From an uncultured Saprospirales bacterium (GTDB taxonomy: Bacteria > Bacteroidota > Bacteroidia > Chitinophagales > Saprospiraceae): 64,000 nucleotides of DNA. Positions 8,701 through 16,967 of this stretch are shown here, piece by piece. The position numbers and the translations under genes were made by a program. Location: contig CALMIR010000079.1 of the NCBI GenBank assembly GCA_937864265.1, forward strand, positions 38,732 through 102,731, written 5' to 3'. Positions within the stretch are counted from its first letter, which is position 1, and the number at the start of each line of letters is the position of its first letter. Below the pieces are notes generated by a model. It was not told the DNA's origin. It was given only the letters and a program-made list of their open reading frames with translations, and did no database searches.

Positions 8701-10996
8701 TGATCAAATCCTTGATGGCCGTGATAACCCCCGTTTCTGGATTGGCAATATCTTTGGCCAGTGAAAAAGTATCGGTTGCTACAGAAACGATGCTTTTCAA
8801 AATTTCCATCGTTTCATAATTCTCCACAGCATCTTTCAAAGAACTGACCAGCCCGCCTACTACTCCCTGCTGTAAAGCCAGCGATTGGGAAAGGGTAGAA
8901 ATATTGCCCTGTAACTGCGTCAGGCTATTCTGCTGGCTCGCAATAATCGAACCATAATAATCGGCGGAAAGCTGCTCATTTTCCATCTGTGCCTGGATCA
9001 GGCAGGCTACTTCATTGCCGGTTGCAGCAATGGCCTTTTCCAATTCGTTGAAATCTTTGACCAATTCCTCTTCTAGTTTGCGGGCACTGATCTGGTTCTG
9101 TATGCCGTCAATCTGCGTTTGTATATCCGAAAGCGCATTTTGCAAGCTATCGCTCATTGGTGTATAGGCCGCAAAAGTCAGGAGCGGTACGGAAATCCCC
9201 TGGAAGCGCAACTGCACAGCAACCCGGGCAATGTAAAGTGCCCTCAATTTCAGCTCTGATAAGGTGTCGGACGTATCCGAATCCCAGTTGCTGCCGTATT
9301 GGATAGAACTTGTAGGAGCTGGAATGGCACTAGCTACCCACCCCAGGTAATCCAGGATTAAGGGCTGGCCAGCCGCCTGTGCCGTCCCAGCTTGAGCATC
9401 CAGGATGAATTCGGAAACGGTCAACGAAAAGTCAATGTTGGTTGCAATACTGGGGAGCGTAGCCACCTGAGGTGTATTGCGCACCGTGCCATTCAGTACT
9501 ACGGTTGACTTGCCAGGATATTGGGTGCTGTTTTGCAAGCCATAATTAAAGCCATCGACAATGGTCATGGATTTGGTACCCGAAGTATTGTTGATGCTCA
9601 GGTTGCCGATGAAGTATTGGCAAGCCAATTGCAAAGAATCGTAAGCCTGATCGCTGAGGGTGATGGTCGCATCGTTGTTGGCCGACATATCAAAGGTATG
9701 GGCAATTAAGGTAACTGAGCTACCCGGGCTGGCAAAACTATCCGCGTTGACCATTTGCATGACCTGAGCCATCAATAAGAAATCCTGCACCTCATCTGGC
9801 ATCACGACGGTAACTTCAGAAAGGTCAATTTTCTCTTTATAAACATTAATAGAGGTAGTAGCCAGGTAGGAAATCAGGCCCGACAAGACATCGCTAGGGA
9901 ATATACTGTCATAATCATATTGGGCGATATTTCTAAAATCGGGGGAAATGGTATTGCCATATTTGGCATAGGCGAAGGATTTAAAAATGCGATTGCCGAC
10001 CATTTGCGTTCGGAAAGCCATCAAATCCAGTACTTCCGTCAGCTCCAAGGCGATGGGCACCACCTTAGTAAAGGTAGAAAGGTTGACGTTTCCCAAAAGT
10101 TGCATGAGGATGCTGTTGATGGAAAAGTTGCTATCATTCCAATCGCCATTGACTACGCTTTGTGCAAAAGCGGCATCATTGCTCATGATGTTGAGCAACC
10201 CGACTTGGGTAGCATAACCAAAAGTGTTGTTGCCTACTTGGTGCTTTGGATTGGTGTAAACTTCAAAGGAAAGCGCCTGAAGACCATACAACTTATCGGG
10301 ATTGGCCTTGTAATAAGCCGAGATGGTTGCATAGTCGCTGGCATTAAAAGAAAAAATCTGGTAGATCACATCGCCTGTGGTGACTTGCGAAACATAGTGT
10401 GAACCATAGCGATTGAAAAAATCCAGGAAGTTTTGGATGTCTGCGGTACCCAGATTGCCCATGATTTTGCCTAAGGCGCTGAGGCTTACCGGGCCAGTGC
10501 CCAAGTTTTTTTCCAGACCCTGCACAGCAGTATTAAAATCAAACGCATACTGACTGCTGATGGCCGCGTTGCCGCTATAGGGATAGTTTTGGGTGCCTTC
10601 GTTGCGGGTAATGGCGATAAAGGCATAGCCCCCGTCATCCTGTGAAAGATCAATGCCAGTCAGGGTTTTGATACTGGCGATACTGGCCGCCTTATCGGTA
10701 TCGTTTAAAATCAGGGATCCGGCGGGCAGAGATGCGGTGTCGCCCGATTGGAACAAGACGTTGTAGTGGTTCAATTGACTGAGTAGTTCCTCGGCGGTGT
10801 CGCAAAGGGTGATTTCCAATTGCCCCCAAGAGGTGCCGTTGTTGTTCAAGTCAATGGCTTTGGTATTCAAAGCCTGTACGGTTGCAGCGTATAATGGGGT
10901 GGCTGATGGAGACGAAGCATCCCATACAGATTGAAACCCATTGATCAAAAAGGAGGTAGCGCCCAGCGAAAGGGAGGGCGACGGAGTTGGTGCCAT
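5741..10996 (-). CDS. Giant MACPF-like pore-forming protein (MACPF-A)
   Basis: This 1751-aa protein has no signal peptide. Residues 1 to about 430 look like a MACPF/perforin fold: the signature region FFNRYGSHYVSQVTTGDVIY (YGSHY at 197-201) matches the MACPF pattern Y-G-[ST]-H-[FY]-x6-G-G, except that the last Gly is Asp (GD, 208-209). About 600-900 is a long helical, Gln-rich, coiled-coil-like region. From about 915 on, the protein is low-charge, Asn/Thr/Ser-rich and probably beta-structured; ITPFSQWRIAIPD near 1128 recalls jelly-roll domains of insecticidal toxins (weak, by eye). The first 900 residues are homologous to the 903-aa MACPF-B upstream. A three-copy palindromic repeat separates the gene from the rest of the cluster. 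Likely role: a large pore-forming toxin or prey/host-binding protein, exported without a Sec signal or released by lysis. Confidence 0.6.
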   Translation of the reverse strand: MAPTPSPSLSLGATSFLINGFQSVWDASSPSATPLYAATVQALNTKAIDLNNNGTSWGQLEITLCDTAEELLSQLNHYNVLFQSGDTASLPAGSLILNDTDKAASIASIKTLTGIDLSQDDGGYAFIAITRNEGTQNYPYSGNAAISSQYAFDFNTAVQGLEKNLGTGPVSLSALGKIMGNLGTADIQNFLDFFNRYGSHYVSQVTTGDVIYQIFSFNASDYATISAYYKANPDKLYGLQALSFEVYTNPKHQVGNNTFGYATQVGLLNIMSNDAAFAQSVVNGDWNDSNFSINSILMQLLGNVNLSTFTKVVPIALELTEVLDLMAFRTQMVGNRIFKSFAYAKYGNTISPDFRNIAQYDYDSIFPSDVLSGLISYLATTSINVYKEKIDLSEVTVVMPDEVQDFLLMAQVMQMVNADSFASPGSSVTLIAHTFDMSANNDATITLSDQAYDSLQLACQYFIGNLSINNTSGTKSMTIVDGFNYGLQNSTQYPGKSTVVLNGTVRNTPQVATLPSIATNIDFSLTVSEFILDAQAGTAQAAGQPLILDYLGWVASAIPAPTSSIQYGSNWDSDTSDTLSELKLRALYIARVAVQLRFQGISVPLLTFAAYTPMSDSLQNALSDIQTQIDGIQNQISARKLEEELVKDFNELEKAIAATGNEVACLIQAQMENEQLSADYYGSIIASQQNSLTQLQGNISTLSQSLALQQGVVGGLVSSLKDAVENYETMEILKSIVSVATDTFSLAKDIANPETGVITAIKDLITVAQDLQKLIKAIQTFENMDQSLGNIQDAINTLHLLGPNGVSTMSSEQWQEFSANFNTSINNQLAGINDNGVTVAKNNLINGFNILTIRGQALVTAQAQLQQLVTEIYLNQKRQQLSQQQAANFGKLPFKCQSQSDGQTTRTTSTNGGGSVDPATVDLMGLTSTLLSSQKRMGAMLARILMLQNSAIQYEYPESQPVSITDFDLVSLSQVIVAENANILAGIANNSSYFHPFNPGNQPVQYVVKGVPVMSLLNGNSFAFTIPLSASEFAGFDLVRVDQVVADISGVKSTGSGKYQIDLSYDGHPFWDRNKDGNVMTFHTPSRFFDFLFLTCQTGQSGPCPSGPATGNLPFGPNISPITPFSQWRIAIPDVSFNAGIDFGGATTVDITLSLYGMWYLPPNIRRMVDAGMSEEAINTAKFKVLALDAAAPAPPTEAEILSAMYNGGTIMNGWDAVFNLTESKVNQILANQWTSNNHAGTNFTDNIPLTTFFSSVEKAGGNSTITQFAMDLGAPEIQFQSNNTTNVALTMQVEKLFYGYGGVNISIIKSLLSSNQIPAAYVSGLNSLVNTVGGNGVSFAGACADLISILVNNNAIFWIDQPPTSTNPTPVSPPQYLNASVALDKLSGVVNGGSSSNSQMSVILNLAKGAFNTSNITISGNNQYFPIGIEQWMANNNIAFTINIIDLTNLSGQLLPSLTPNTFTFNTLTPNNGPAVLQIFIATGSDGLLNNPSTLVPNPIPDGQDVSLMINTKILYQDIFVKSYQAANNPNGFAVTAVAPSPGATGPASAYYGQLTGGAITINVPPGDHWRVSSSSNAVTIDFTGMTFKGTSAGMMSASYNEAHNNQDFSVQTTTTTMYRAKWTHWNSAHMDTNIVVGFGVPFALSGSGKTQTVQLNPNTAQITPTLTVTSISGMCTGKAKSRIQDELNSFAASDLPGPITNSTSIQFGSVSLFALESILFPAGNLIDLTSAYAPGDMIIFGTLNVSSDD

Positions 10997-11308
10997 GTGT
11001 TGAGTTTTAGGTGTTTAACTGATATAAAAACTGGTTCTAACTGCCCTGCGCAGGGGTGGTATGGAAATCCTATGGTGCATCCATGCACTTGGTCAGTTAT
11101 AGAAAAAATTTGCTTGTTTTGATCCACTTCATCGGCACTGGCTTAGCGGCAAATGCAGTAGCCAAATCACACATCTAGCTCAGAAAATGTTGTGAACCAT
11201 TTGAATAAACTTAGGTAAAAAGGAAACGAAACTTAGGAGTGAAACGATTGCAAATATAGGTATAAGCCAGCTACATTTTACCATTCATTTCGATTTATTT
11301 TTGATTTA
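10997..11308 (-). promoter_or_regulatory. Leader/promoter region of the giant MACPF-A gene
   Basis: This 312-bp stretch without a gene lies between the giant gene's ATG and the tandem repeats. On the minus strand it has a TATATTTG box (11251-11258) that fits the Bacteroidota -7 pattern TAnnTTTG, without a clear TTG partner. Nearer the gene are a perfect 12-bp palindrome CCCTGCGCAGGG (11044-11055) and a small hairpin GTGCAT-CC-ATGCAC. These could structure a long 5' leader of about 240 nt. This is inference from pattern only. Confidence 0.35.
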
Positions 11309-11667
11309 ACGCAGAAAAATTAAACTTCCCGATTTGTCCTTACCCTAGCGGGCTAAACGGTTCATTTTAAGTGTGTCCGCTAGGGTAAGGACTTTGATCA
11401 ATCGGGAAGTCATTTTTTGCACACTACTAAGGCAGAAAAATTAAACTTCCCGATTTGTCCTTACCCTAGCGGGCTAAACGGTTCATTTTAAGTGTGTCCG
11501 CTAGGGTAAGGACTTTGATCAATCGGGAAGTCATTTTTTGCACACTACTAAGGCAGAAAAATTAAACTTCCCGATTTGTCCTTACCCTAGCGGGCTAAAC
11601 GGTTCATTTTAAGTGTGTCCGCTAGGGTAAGGACTTTGATCAATCGGGAAGTCATTTTTTGCACACT
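11309..11667 (-). repeat. Three perfect tandem copies of the ~120-bp palindromic element
   Basis: Three copies with a 121-bp period start at 11312, 11433 and 11554 and show no differences between them over the shared element. Each copy read on the minus strand runs TAGTGTGCAAAAAATGAC, then TTCCCGATTGATCAAAG, then a 15-bp stem GTCCTTACCCTAGCG, a loop, the returning CGCTAGGGTAAGGAC, and ends AATTTTTCTGC. Almost the whole element is an inverted repeat. The third copy overlaps the last codons of the pentapeptide/methyltransferase gene. Perfect identity suggests recent tandem duplication, and the stacked hairpins may block transcription between the two halves of the cluster. Confidence 0.9.
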
Positions 11668-13108
11668 GCATTAATACATAAAAAGCAGCAATGCCTTTGT
11701 GGCTGATTTTGACCCGCTGTATGACCTTGGCCATTGCTTCCAGCCGTGCCGGGTTCAATACAGAAGGCGTGAGGCTGCACACGATCAACTGGCCATTGGG
11801 CTGGAGTATGCGTAAACCTTCCTGAATCATTTTTTCTGCTTCCGCAGGGCTAACTACGGCTTGGCCTGTGGCCCTCAGAATCACTACATCAGCTTTGATC
11901 GCTCCCAAATCAAGCGCGTTGCCGACTTGAATATCGGCCTCAGGAAGCTTCTCAGCCGCTTTAGCCACCATTTCAGGGGCAATATCGCGCCCCATTAAAT
12001 GAAGAGAAGGTTTCAGGGCATGCAATTGCTGCAAAACCAGCCCATGCGAACAAGCAACATCGATGACGGTCTGCACCCGACTCAACTGATCTTTCAGGTA
12101 ATCGCAAATCAGGTCGCTTACCCATTGTTCATCGAGCATCATTTGCCCTAGTATTTCCTGCGCTTTTTGATTCCAGGCATCGACCTTGATGGTTTGTTGT
12201 GGCGGATAGGGCCAGTAGATGGCTTGTATGGATTCGAGCGTCGGAGGAGGGCACTTTTCACCCAATACGCTGATAATAGCTGTTTGTTGGGTGGGGTATT
12301 TGTGATCCATTTGATGGTCGAGCAGCTTAGCCCGAATATCTTGGGCAGCAATCAAGTTTTGCCCCTTGGTGGTGGCATAGTAGGAGGCTTCCTGGCTATA
12401 AAGCATGGCAAAGTTTTGGGGCAAAATGGTCTCCCAAATCAAGGCATCCAAGGGTACATTGGAAAGGTTTTCCTCAAAGCTTAACCCCCATTTCCGAAAA
12501 TTGGACTCCAGCCCCGAATCCGGGTTAGATTGGCAAATTTTGTCTATCCATTTTTTAAAAACCAATGGCAGGTCTTGCAAGCTTTTTTGCAACACATCTG
12601 GTTGGATCGTTTCATCAGCAATCAACTGGGCTATCCGGTGCTTTTCTGCCGACTGACCCGCGTGCTGGCTCAAAAAAAGCCCTATGAGTATCCGGTTGGC
12701 GCCAATATTAAGCCCCCTTTCCCATTTGATGTCGGAAAAAAAGCAGCCCTCAGTTGCTAGGCCACGCACATCTGCTGCATCCAAAATAGCTTGCTCGATG
12801 ATGCAATGGATAAATTGGGCTTCCTGGAGTTGGGCATGAGTAAAATCAGTTGCTTTGAAGATGCAATTGAAAAAAGAGCTACGAGATAAATCGGCCTCCC
12901 GGAAATTGGCTTTTTGAAAGCGGCAATTGGAAAAACGATAGGCTTTTATATCGCTGGAAGAAAAATCCGTTTGGAAGAAAAAACAGGCATCCATGGATTT
13001 GGACAAAAAAGCATCGCTCCGAAATCGGTTTCCCGGCAAGGCAGGAACGGCCAATTCTATTTGGGTTAGCGCTGTCCGAATTTCCGCCTCACTCCGCTTG
13101 TTCTTCAT
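11609..13108 (-). CDS. Pentapeptide-repeat protein fused to a SAM methyltransferase
   Basis: This is a 499-aa protein. Residues about 25-125 are pentapeptide repeats with central Phe/Leu (CRFQKANFREADLSRSSF), a fold forming a right-handed four-sided helix. A helical linker follows, then from about 335 a class I methyltransferase core: TVIDVACSHG (motif I, with Cys-Ser-His in place of the usual glycines), MGRDIAPEMV and LQPNGQLIVCSL. The ATG overlaps the TGA of MACPF-B by 4 bp, so the two are translationally coupled. After FYVLM the frame runs into the palindromic element: the last 18 or so residues (QCAKNDFPIDQS and on) and the TAA stop are element DNA, so the original C-terminus was probably changed. 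Possible roles are modifying, protecting against or assembling the MACPF proteins; the substrate is unknown. Confidence 0.65.
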   Translation of the reverse strand: MKNKRSEAEIRTALTQIELAVPALPGNRFRSDAFLSKSMDACFFFQTDFSSSDIKAYRFSNCRFQKANFREADLSRSSFFNCIFKATDFTHAQLQEAQFIHCIIEQAILDAADVRGLATEGCFFSDIKWERGLNIGANRILIGLFLSQHAGQSAEKHRIAQLIADETIQPDVLQKSLQDLPLVFKKWIDKICQSNPDSGLESNFRKWGLSFEENLSNVPLDALIWETILPQNFAMLYSQEASYYATTKGQNLIAAQDIRAKLLDHQMDHKYPTQQTAIISVLGEKCPPPTLESIQAIYWPYPPQQTIKVDAWNQKAQEILGQMMLDEQWVSDLICDYLKDQLSRVQTVIDVACSHGLVLQQLHALKPSLHLMGRDIAPEMVAKAAEKLPEADIQVGNALDLGAIKADVVILRATGQAVVSPAEAEKMIQEGLRILQPNGQLIVCSLTPSVLNPARLEAMAKVIQRVKISHKGIAAFYVLMQCAKNDFPIDQSPYPSGHT

Positions 13109-15816
13109 GCCATAGATTGCTTTAAGAGGGAATACACGCTGCTTATTCTTTGATAAAGTTGATCGTGAAAATGGGAAATTTCCATTAAAGTGTCAACAGA
13201 TTGTACGGATGCAGCCCCATCAGTAGCCAGAAAGTCCATTTGCTGTTGGTGCCTACTTTCGTAATACGACCAACTATTTCTGTAATGACTGTACCAAAAT
13301 AACCTGGCTCGAATAGCCATCAAGTGCCGAGCGGATTGAATCATATGATGAAACGCCTCCACTGCGTTTTCCAGCAGCTCCTCCAAGGAGAAAAAAGCGT
13401 CAGTTTTTATTTCTTGCTGCACGAGTAGTCGAAAATATTCCGTCAAGGATTGCCAGTCTTTATCCCGCAACCAAACGATGCCGTTGCGACCCAAGCCTTG
13501 CAAAATGGCGGCTGTGCCTGCTTGCGATTCGCCAGCTTTTGTCAAAGCAGCCAAATCAGCCATCAGGTTTTGTAAGTGTTGTATATTTCTGAACCAGGCG
13601 GCGGCTTCTTTGTTGGCATGCTTTTTATCAAAATCCCTCGAATGATTGGATTGAAGACATGTAAGTGCCTGTTGAAAGACCTCATCCAGCAAGGCGGAAT
13701 GAGCCTCAGCAGGTAAACGGTTTTCCAACTGCTGCAGGTATTCACGAAATTGTTGTAGCTGCTGGTTTAAATCCCTTTCAGCCATCTCGGCAGTTGAACC
13801 CATGTTTTGAATACACTCCTGCAGCTTTTCTCGCATTAAGTTGCGGGCATTTTCCAGCGCTGCGTAATCTTCCAGCATAGATTTCACTTGTTGGCGAAAG
13901 GCCGCTAGCCATGTTTGCCTTTTCCCATCGTCTGTATCTGATTGTTGGATATGAAACCATTGCTGTTGGATGGCTACACAGTGCTTGAGTCTATCTCTAT
14001 TTGCCTGCTCGATAATATCAACAAAGCCTTGTAAAAGATCCCCCTGCTCTCTGCTGATTGCTGGCCATTCTATTTTGGCCATCACCCTAGCCAGTGAATG
14101 GGCTTGCAATTGCCAAGTTAAAAATGCCGCATCAGCCTTCAAAGGCAAGCCGCAAAGCCAATTCAGGTATCGGCTGACCCATATTCTATGCCCACCCGGC
14201 GCAGGTGTCCTGTTTATATCTAGTATGCTTTCTGCCATTAATAAGGTATGCTCCCAAAAGGAGGTTGGCGAATCTATTTCCCGGACAGCCATAGCTGTCT
14301 TGATTTCGCTACAAAGTTGCACCTCTTTTACCGATGGATCAGCCGAATTGCTGAGCATCTGATACCGAAAACCATCTGCCAAGGTAAAAGCATCGCCTGT
14401 GGATTCATTGATGATATGCAGCACTCCGTAGAAATCCTCGCAATGGATTTGCAGGGAATGGAATGCCCGATCGCTTAATAGAATTTCAACAGGTTTGTCC
14501 TCAACGATGATCGCATGGGCCACGATAGTTATCTCATCGCCAGGTAATCGAATGGCATGCTCTGATTTCAACTGAAACAAGGGGCTGGACAAACACAATT
14601 TTGTAATTGTATCCGCTTCCGCAAAACAAAGATTTTCGGCTTGCAAAAGGTCTTTAAAGCCATAATAATTGCCTTTTGTATGGCGAATGATCTGGTGGTT
14701 AAAGTTTTTTTGAGTTGGCAACTCCAGGGGTAGATTGGGAAAAAGTATATCTGCTTTTGATCCGTACTTATTGAATAACAGTGCCTTAAAAATCCTGTTG
14801 CCCTTCATCTTTAAAGCGGGTCGGGTAAACCCCAAAATCTCGGACAGTTCAAATCCGACGGGAACCAGGTGCTCAAATGCTTGGAGGCGACCTGCTTGGG
14901 CGGCGCAATTAAAAATGCTATTGCTGCCAATGGCTGTATCCATCCAATGCCTAGCTGTTACACGTTCCAAAAAGGAATCATCCTGACTTTTGATGCACAA
15001 GTGACCGATTTGTGCGGCGTAGCCTGTTGTTTTTCCCGAAGAAACTTGAACTGGGGTGGTAAATTTTCTAAAGGACAGGATGGCTGCGCTATTGAATGAA
15101 TCTTTGTGCTTTTGGTACAAGTTTTTTATGCTTGCAAAAACGGCTGCATCGTAGGCAAAAATTTGGTAAATCACATCGCCAGTGATGACCTTCGATACAT
15201 AATGGGTGCCGTATTGATTAAAAAAGTCTATGAAGCGTTGAACGCCACTGGCATCCATCCCTTGCTGCCATTTTCCATCAGCAGCCTGATAAAAGGCACC
15301 GCCATTTAAAGCCGATTGTAGCTTTACCAGTTCCCTCCTCAGCGCATGGCTCATGACTTCATTTTTATAGAAAAGGGCATTGCTAAAGCCCAGCTTTTCA
15401 ATGGCCGGATGGTTCAAGGTTTGGCTGATTCTGGAAAGTTTTAGTAAAGCATACTTGGTATCCGGTTTTCCCAGATCAATGCCCGTTTCCTGAAAAAACT
15501 GCCCCAGCGCGAGGGTTGATCGAAGGTCATCCGCCAATAAAGCGCCAACAGAAATGGCCGAGGCATCGCCAGCGTCCGCTAATACTTTGTAAGGGAATAA
15601 CTTTTCAAATAAAACCTCTCTGGAATCACATAAGTCCAGTTGTAGCGGCCCCCAGGCACTTACTTCACCCGTGGTATCGATAGGAAATGGCAAAAATTCC
15701 TGTTTGGGAGAGGGATAAAACGGCCAATGCCCTGGGTCGGAAGCATGCCACACAGCTTTGAATCCATGCAATAAATTGGCGGTAGAACCGATGCAAAAAG
15801 AGGGAGCTGCTGGCAT
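13105..15816 (-). CDS. MACPF-like pore-forming protein (MACPF-B)
   Basis: This 903-aa paralogue of the first half of MACPF-A has no signal peptide. The N-termini align (LLHGFKAVWHASDP against LINGFQSVWDASSP), and so does the MACPF signature FFNQYGTHYVSKVITGDVIY (YGTHY at 202-206, again GD instead of GG at 213-214). The last 300 residues are helical with coiled-coil character, and a DKDWQSLTEYF stretch matches SEQWQEFSANF of MACPF-A. It lacks the roughly 850-aa beta-rich C-terminus of MACPF-A. It starts 27 bp after the sulfotransferase stop and overlaps the next gene by 4 bp. The pair might form a mixed pore or a binder/pore-former couple; this is inference. Confidence 0.6.
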   Translation of the reverse strand: MPAAPSFCIGSTANLLHGFKAVWHASDPGHWPFYPSPKQEFLPFPIDTTGEVSAWGPLQLDLCDSREVLFEKLFPYKVLADAGDASAISVGALLADDLRSTLALGQFFQETGIDLGKPDTKYALLKLSRISQTLNHPAIEKLGFSNALFYKNEVMSHALRRELVKLQSALNGGAFYQAADGKWQQGMDASGVQRFIDFFNQYGTHYVSKVITGDVIYQIFAYDAAVFASIKNLYQKHKDSFNSAAILSFRKFTTPVQVSSGKTTGYAAQIGHLCIKSQDDSFLERVTARHWMDTAIGSNSIFNCAAQAGRLQAFEHLVPVGFELSEILGFTRPALKMKGNRIFKALLFNKYGSKADILFPNLPLELPTQKNFNHQIIRHTKGNYYGFKDLLQAENLCFAEADTITKLCLSSPLFQLKSEHAIRLPGDEITIVAHAIIVEDKPVEILLSDRAFHSLQIHCEDFYGVLHIINESTGDAFTLADGFRYQMLSNSADPSVKEVQLCSEIKTAMAVREIDSPTSFWEHTLLMAESILDINRTPAPGGHRIWVSRYLNWLCGLPLKADAAFLTWQLQAHSLARVMAKIEWPAISREQGDLLQGFVDIIEQANRDRLKHCVAIQQQWFHIQQSDTDDGKRQTWLAAFRQQVKSMLEDYAALENARNLMREKLQECIQNMGSTAEMAERDLNQQLQQFREYLQQLENRLPAEAHSALLDEVFQQALTCLQSNHSRDFDKKHANKEAAAWFRNIQHLQNLMADLAALTKAGESQAGTAAILQGLGRNGIVWLRDKDWQSLTEYFRLLVQQEIKTDAFFSLEELLENAVEAFHHMIQSARHLMAIRARLFWYSHYRNSWSYYESRHQQQMDFLATDGAASVQSVDTLMEISHFHDQLYQRISSVYSLLKQSMA

Positions 15817-15843
15817 TATTCACGTTTAAATGAACAGAAAACA

Positions 15844-16890
15844 TCAAATGGTACTGGCGTTTTTCAAAAGCTTATACTGTGGCTGCGCCCAATGTTTTGC
15901 AGCCTCTTTGACTTCCAGACTAGCACTGGTTCGCTTTCGTTCGCTGTCTTTTTCAAAGATTTGTGCCTTTTTATTTTTGGAATAGAATTGGCTGACCTCC
16001 AACATTGCATGGGCTTGTTTGCCGCTTATTGTTAGGCCAAAGTGTGGCGCGATCGCAGAAAAGAAAGCGCGGGGCAGATCGGCATAATCAACGGCCAATC
16101 CTTGTTGGCTGAGATTGGAAAGTGCAGCGCTTATCATTTGTGCAATGACCTTTGCGCCTATCTCTTCACGGGGCATTTTTTCAATATCAAGCGGGTTCAA
16201 TTGCAATTGTTTGGCGAGGTATAGCGGCTTGTTGTGTTGATGGAGTCGCATCGAAAAGGGGCCTTTATCTTCCTCGTTTTCAAACCAGGAAGCCATGATT
16301 TCCAATGGATCCCGATATAGAAAAATCCAGGGTACATCTGGAAAAGCTTTCCGAATGATATCTAAATGAAAAATGGGAAATTCCTGAAATTTGATGAATA
16401 GCTTTTTTTTGCGGAAGCCCATCGAATGAGCATGCGCCAGCACGAGCGCTTTAAACCTTTTGGCGACTAATGCTTCATCTTCGCAAATCCATTCATTCTG
16501 AAATAAGATATTGGAAATGCCCGATGGCTCACTGATAACCAGTAAATCTTCCAGCACTTTCATCATTTGGGTCACTAAAGTAGAGCCACATCGGGAGAGG
16601 TGAAATATAAATCCACCTACGGGAATATGAGGCGTCGCAATGATGTGATGGAGTAAAGGATCGAGCAAGAAGCCCTTTGTCGCATAATCTGGTTTTTCTC
16701 CCATTCTGACCATCGGATCGGGCGCCATAAATGGGTTGTCAAATGCTTCCAGGGGGAGCGCTGCGAATTTTACGAAAGGTTGCTGGTTCAAGCGGGTTAT
16801 CCTCACCGGGAAAAAGCCTGTCAAATCCGGCAAATCATGATAGGGATGCGGGCTATTCATGTCGTGTGGGTTGAAGGTCGTATAATGCAT
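15844..16890 (-). CDS. Sulfotransferase-family protein
   Basis: This 348-aa protein is a PAPS-dependent sulfotransferase by motif. HLSRCGSTLVTQMM (about 97-110) is the 5'-phosphosulfate-binding loop, and WIFLYRDPLEIMASW near 190 is the 3'-phosphate-binding strand with its Arg. The first ATG in frame is at 16890; a longer reading would need a TTG at 16941. The ATG lies at the foot of an 11-bp perfect hairpin, which could control its translation. Its neighbours are the TIR-TPR-SDR fusion (77 bp upstream) and MACPF-B (27 bp downstream). It could sulfate a protein, lipid or polysaccharide; the acceptor cannot be predicted. Confidence 0.75.
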   Translation of the reverse strand: MHYTTFNPHDMNSPHPYHDLPDLTGFFPVRITRLNQQPFVKFAALPLEAFDNPFMAPDPMVRMGEKPDYATKGFLLDPLLHHIIATPHIPVGGFIFHLSRCGSTLVTQMMKVLEDLLVISEPSGISNILFQNEWICEDEALVAKRFKALVLAHAHSMGFRKKKLFIKFQEFPIFHLDIIRKAFPDVPWIFLYRDPLEIMASWFENEEDKGPFSMRLHQHNKPLYLAKQLQLNPLDIEKMPREEIGAKVIAQMISAALSNLSQQGLAVDYADLPRAFFSAIAPHFGLTISGKQAHAMLEVSQFYSKNKKAQIFEKDSERKRTSASLEVKEAAKHWAQPQYKLLKNASTI

Positions 16891-16927
16891 TGCGTTTACC
16901 AAACCTTCGGGTCTTAGTAAACGCAAT
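16889..16927 (-). promoter_or_regulatory. Hairpin occluding the sulfotransferase start codon
   Basis: A perfect 11-bp inverted repeat (ATTGCGTTTAC / GTAAACGCAAT, 17-nt loop) lies between the TIR-TPR-SDR stop and the sulfotransferase. In the transcript the right arm contains the first two bases of the sulfotransferase ATG (16890). It may reduce translation of the downstream genes, act as a weak attenuator, or be a degraded terminator. No U run follows. Confidence 0.5.
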
Positions 16928-16967
16928 GACTTAATGATCAATAACTTACAATACAGCTCCTCGACGA

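Noticed and set aside
11044..11055. 12-bp palindrome CCCTGCGCAGGG as an operator
   Set aside because: Single occurrence with no matching regulator known, so kept only as a note in the leader region.
11309..11667. Three regularly spaced repeats as a small CRISPR array
   Set aside because: The 121-bp units are identical over their full length, leaving no unique spacers, and no cas genes are present.
16891..16941. Longer sulfotransferase starting at TTG 16941
   Set aside because: The extra 17 residues come from the hairpin sequence with a weak start codon; the first ATG is at 16890.
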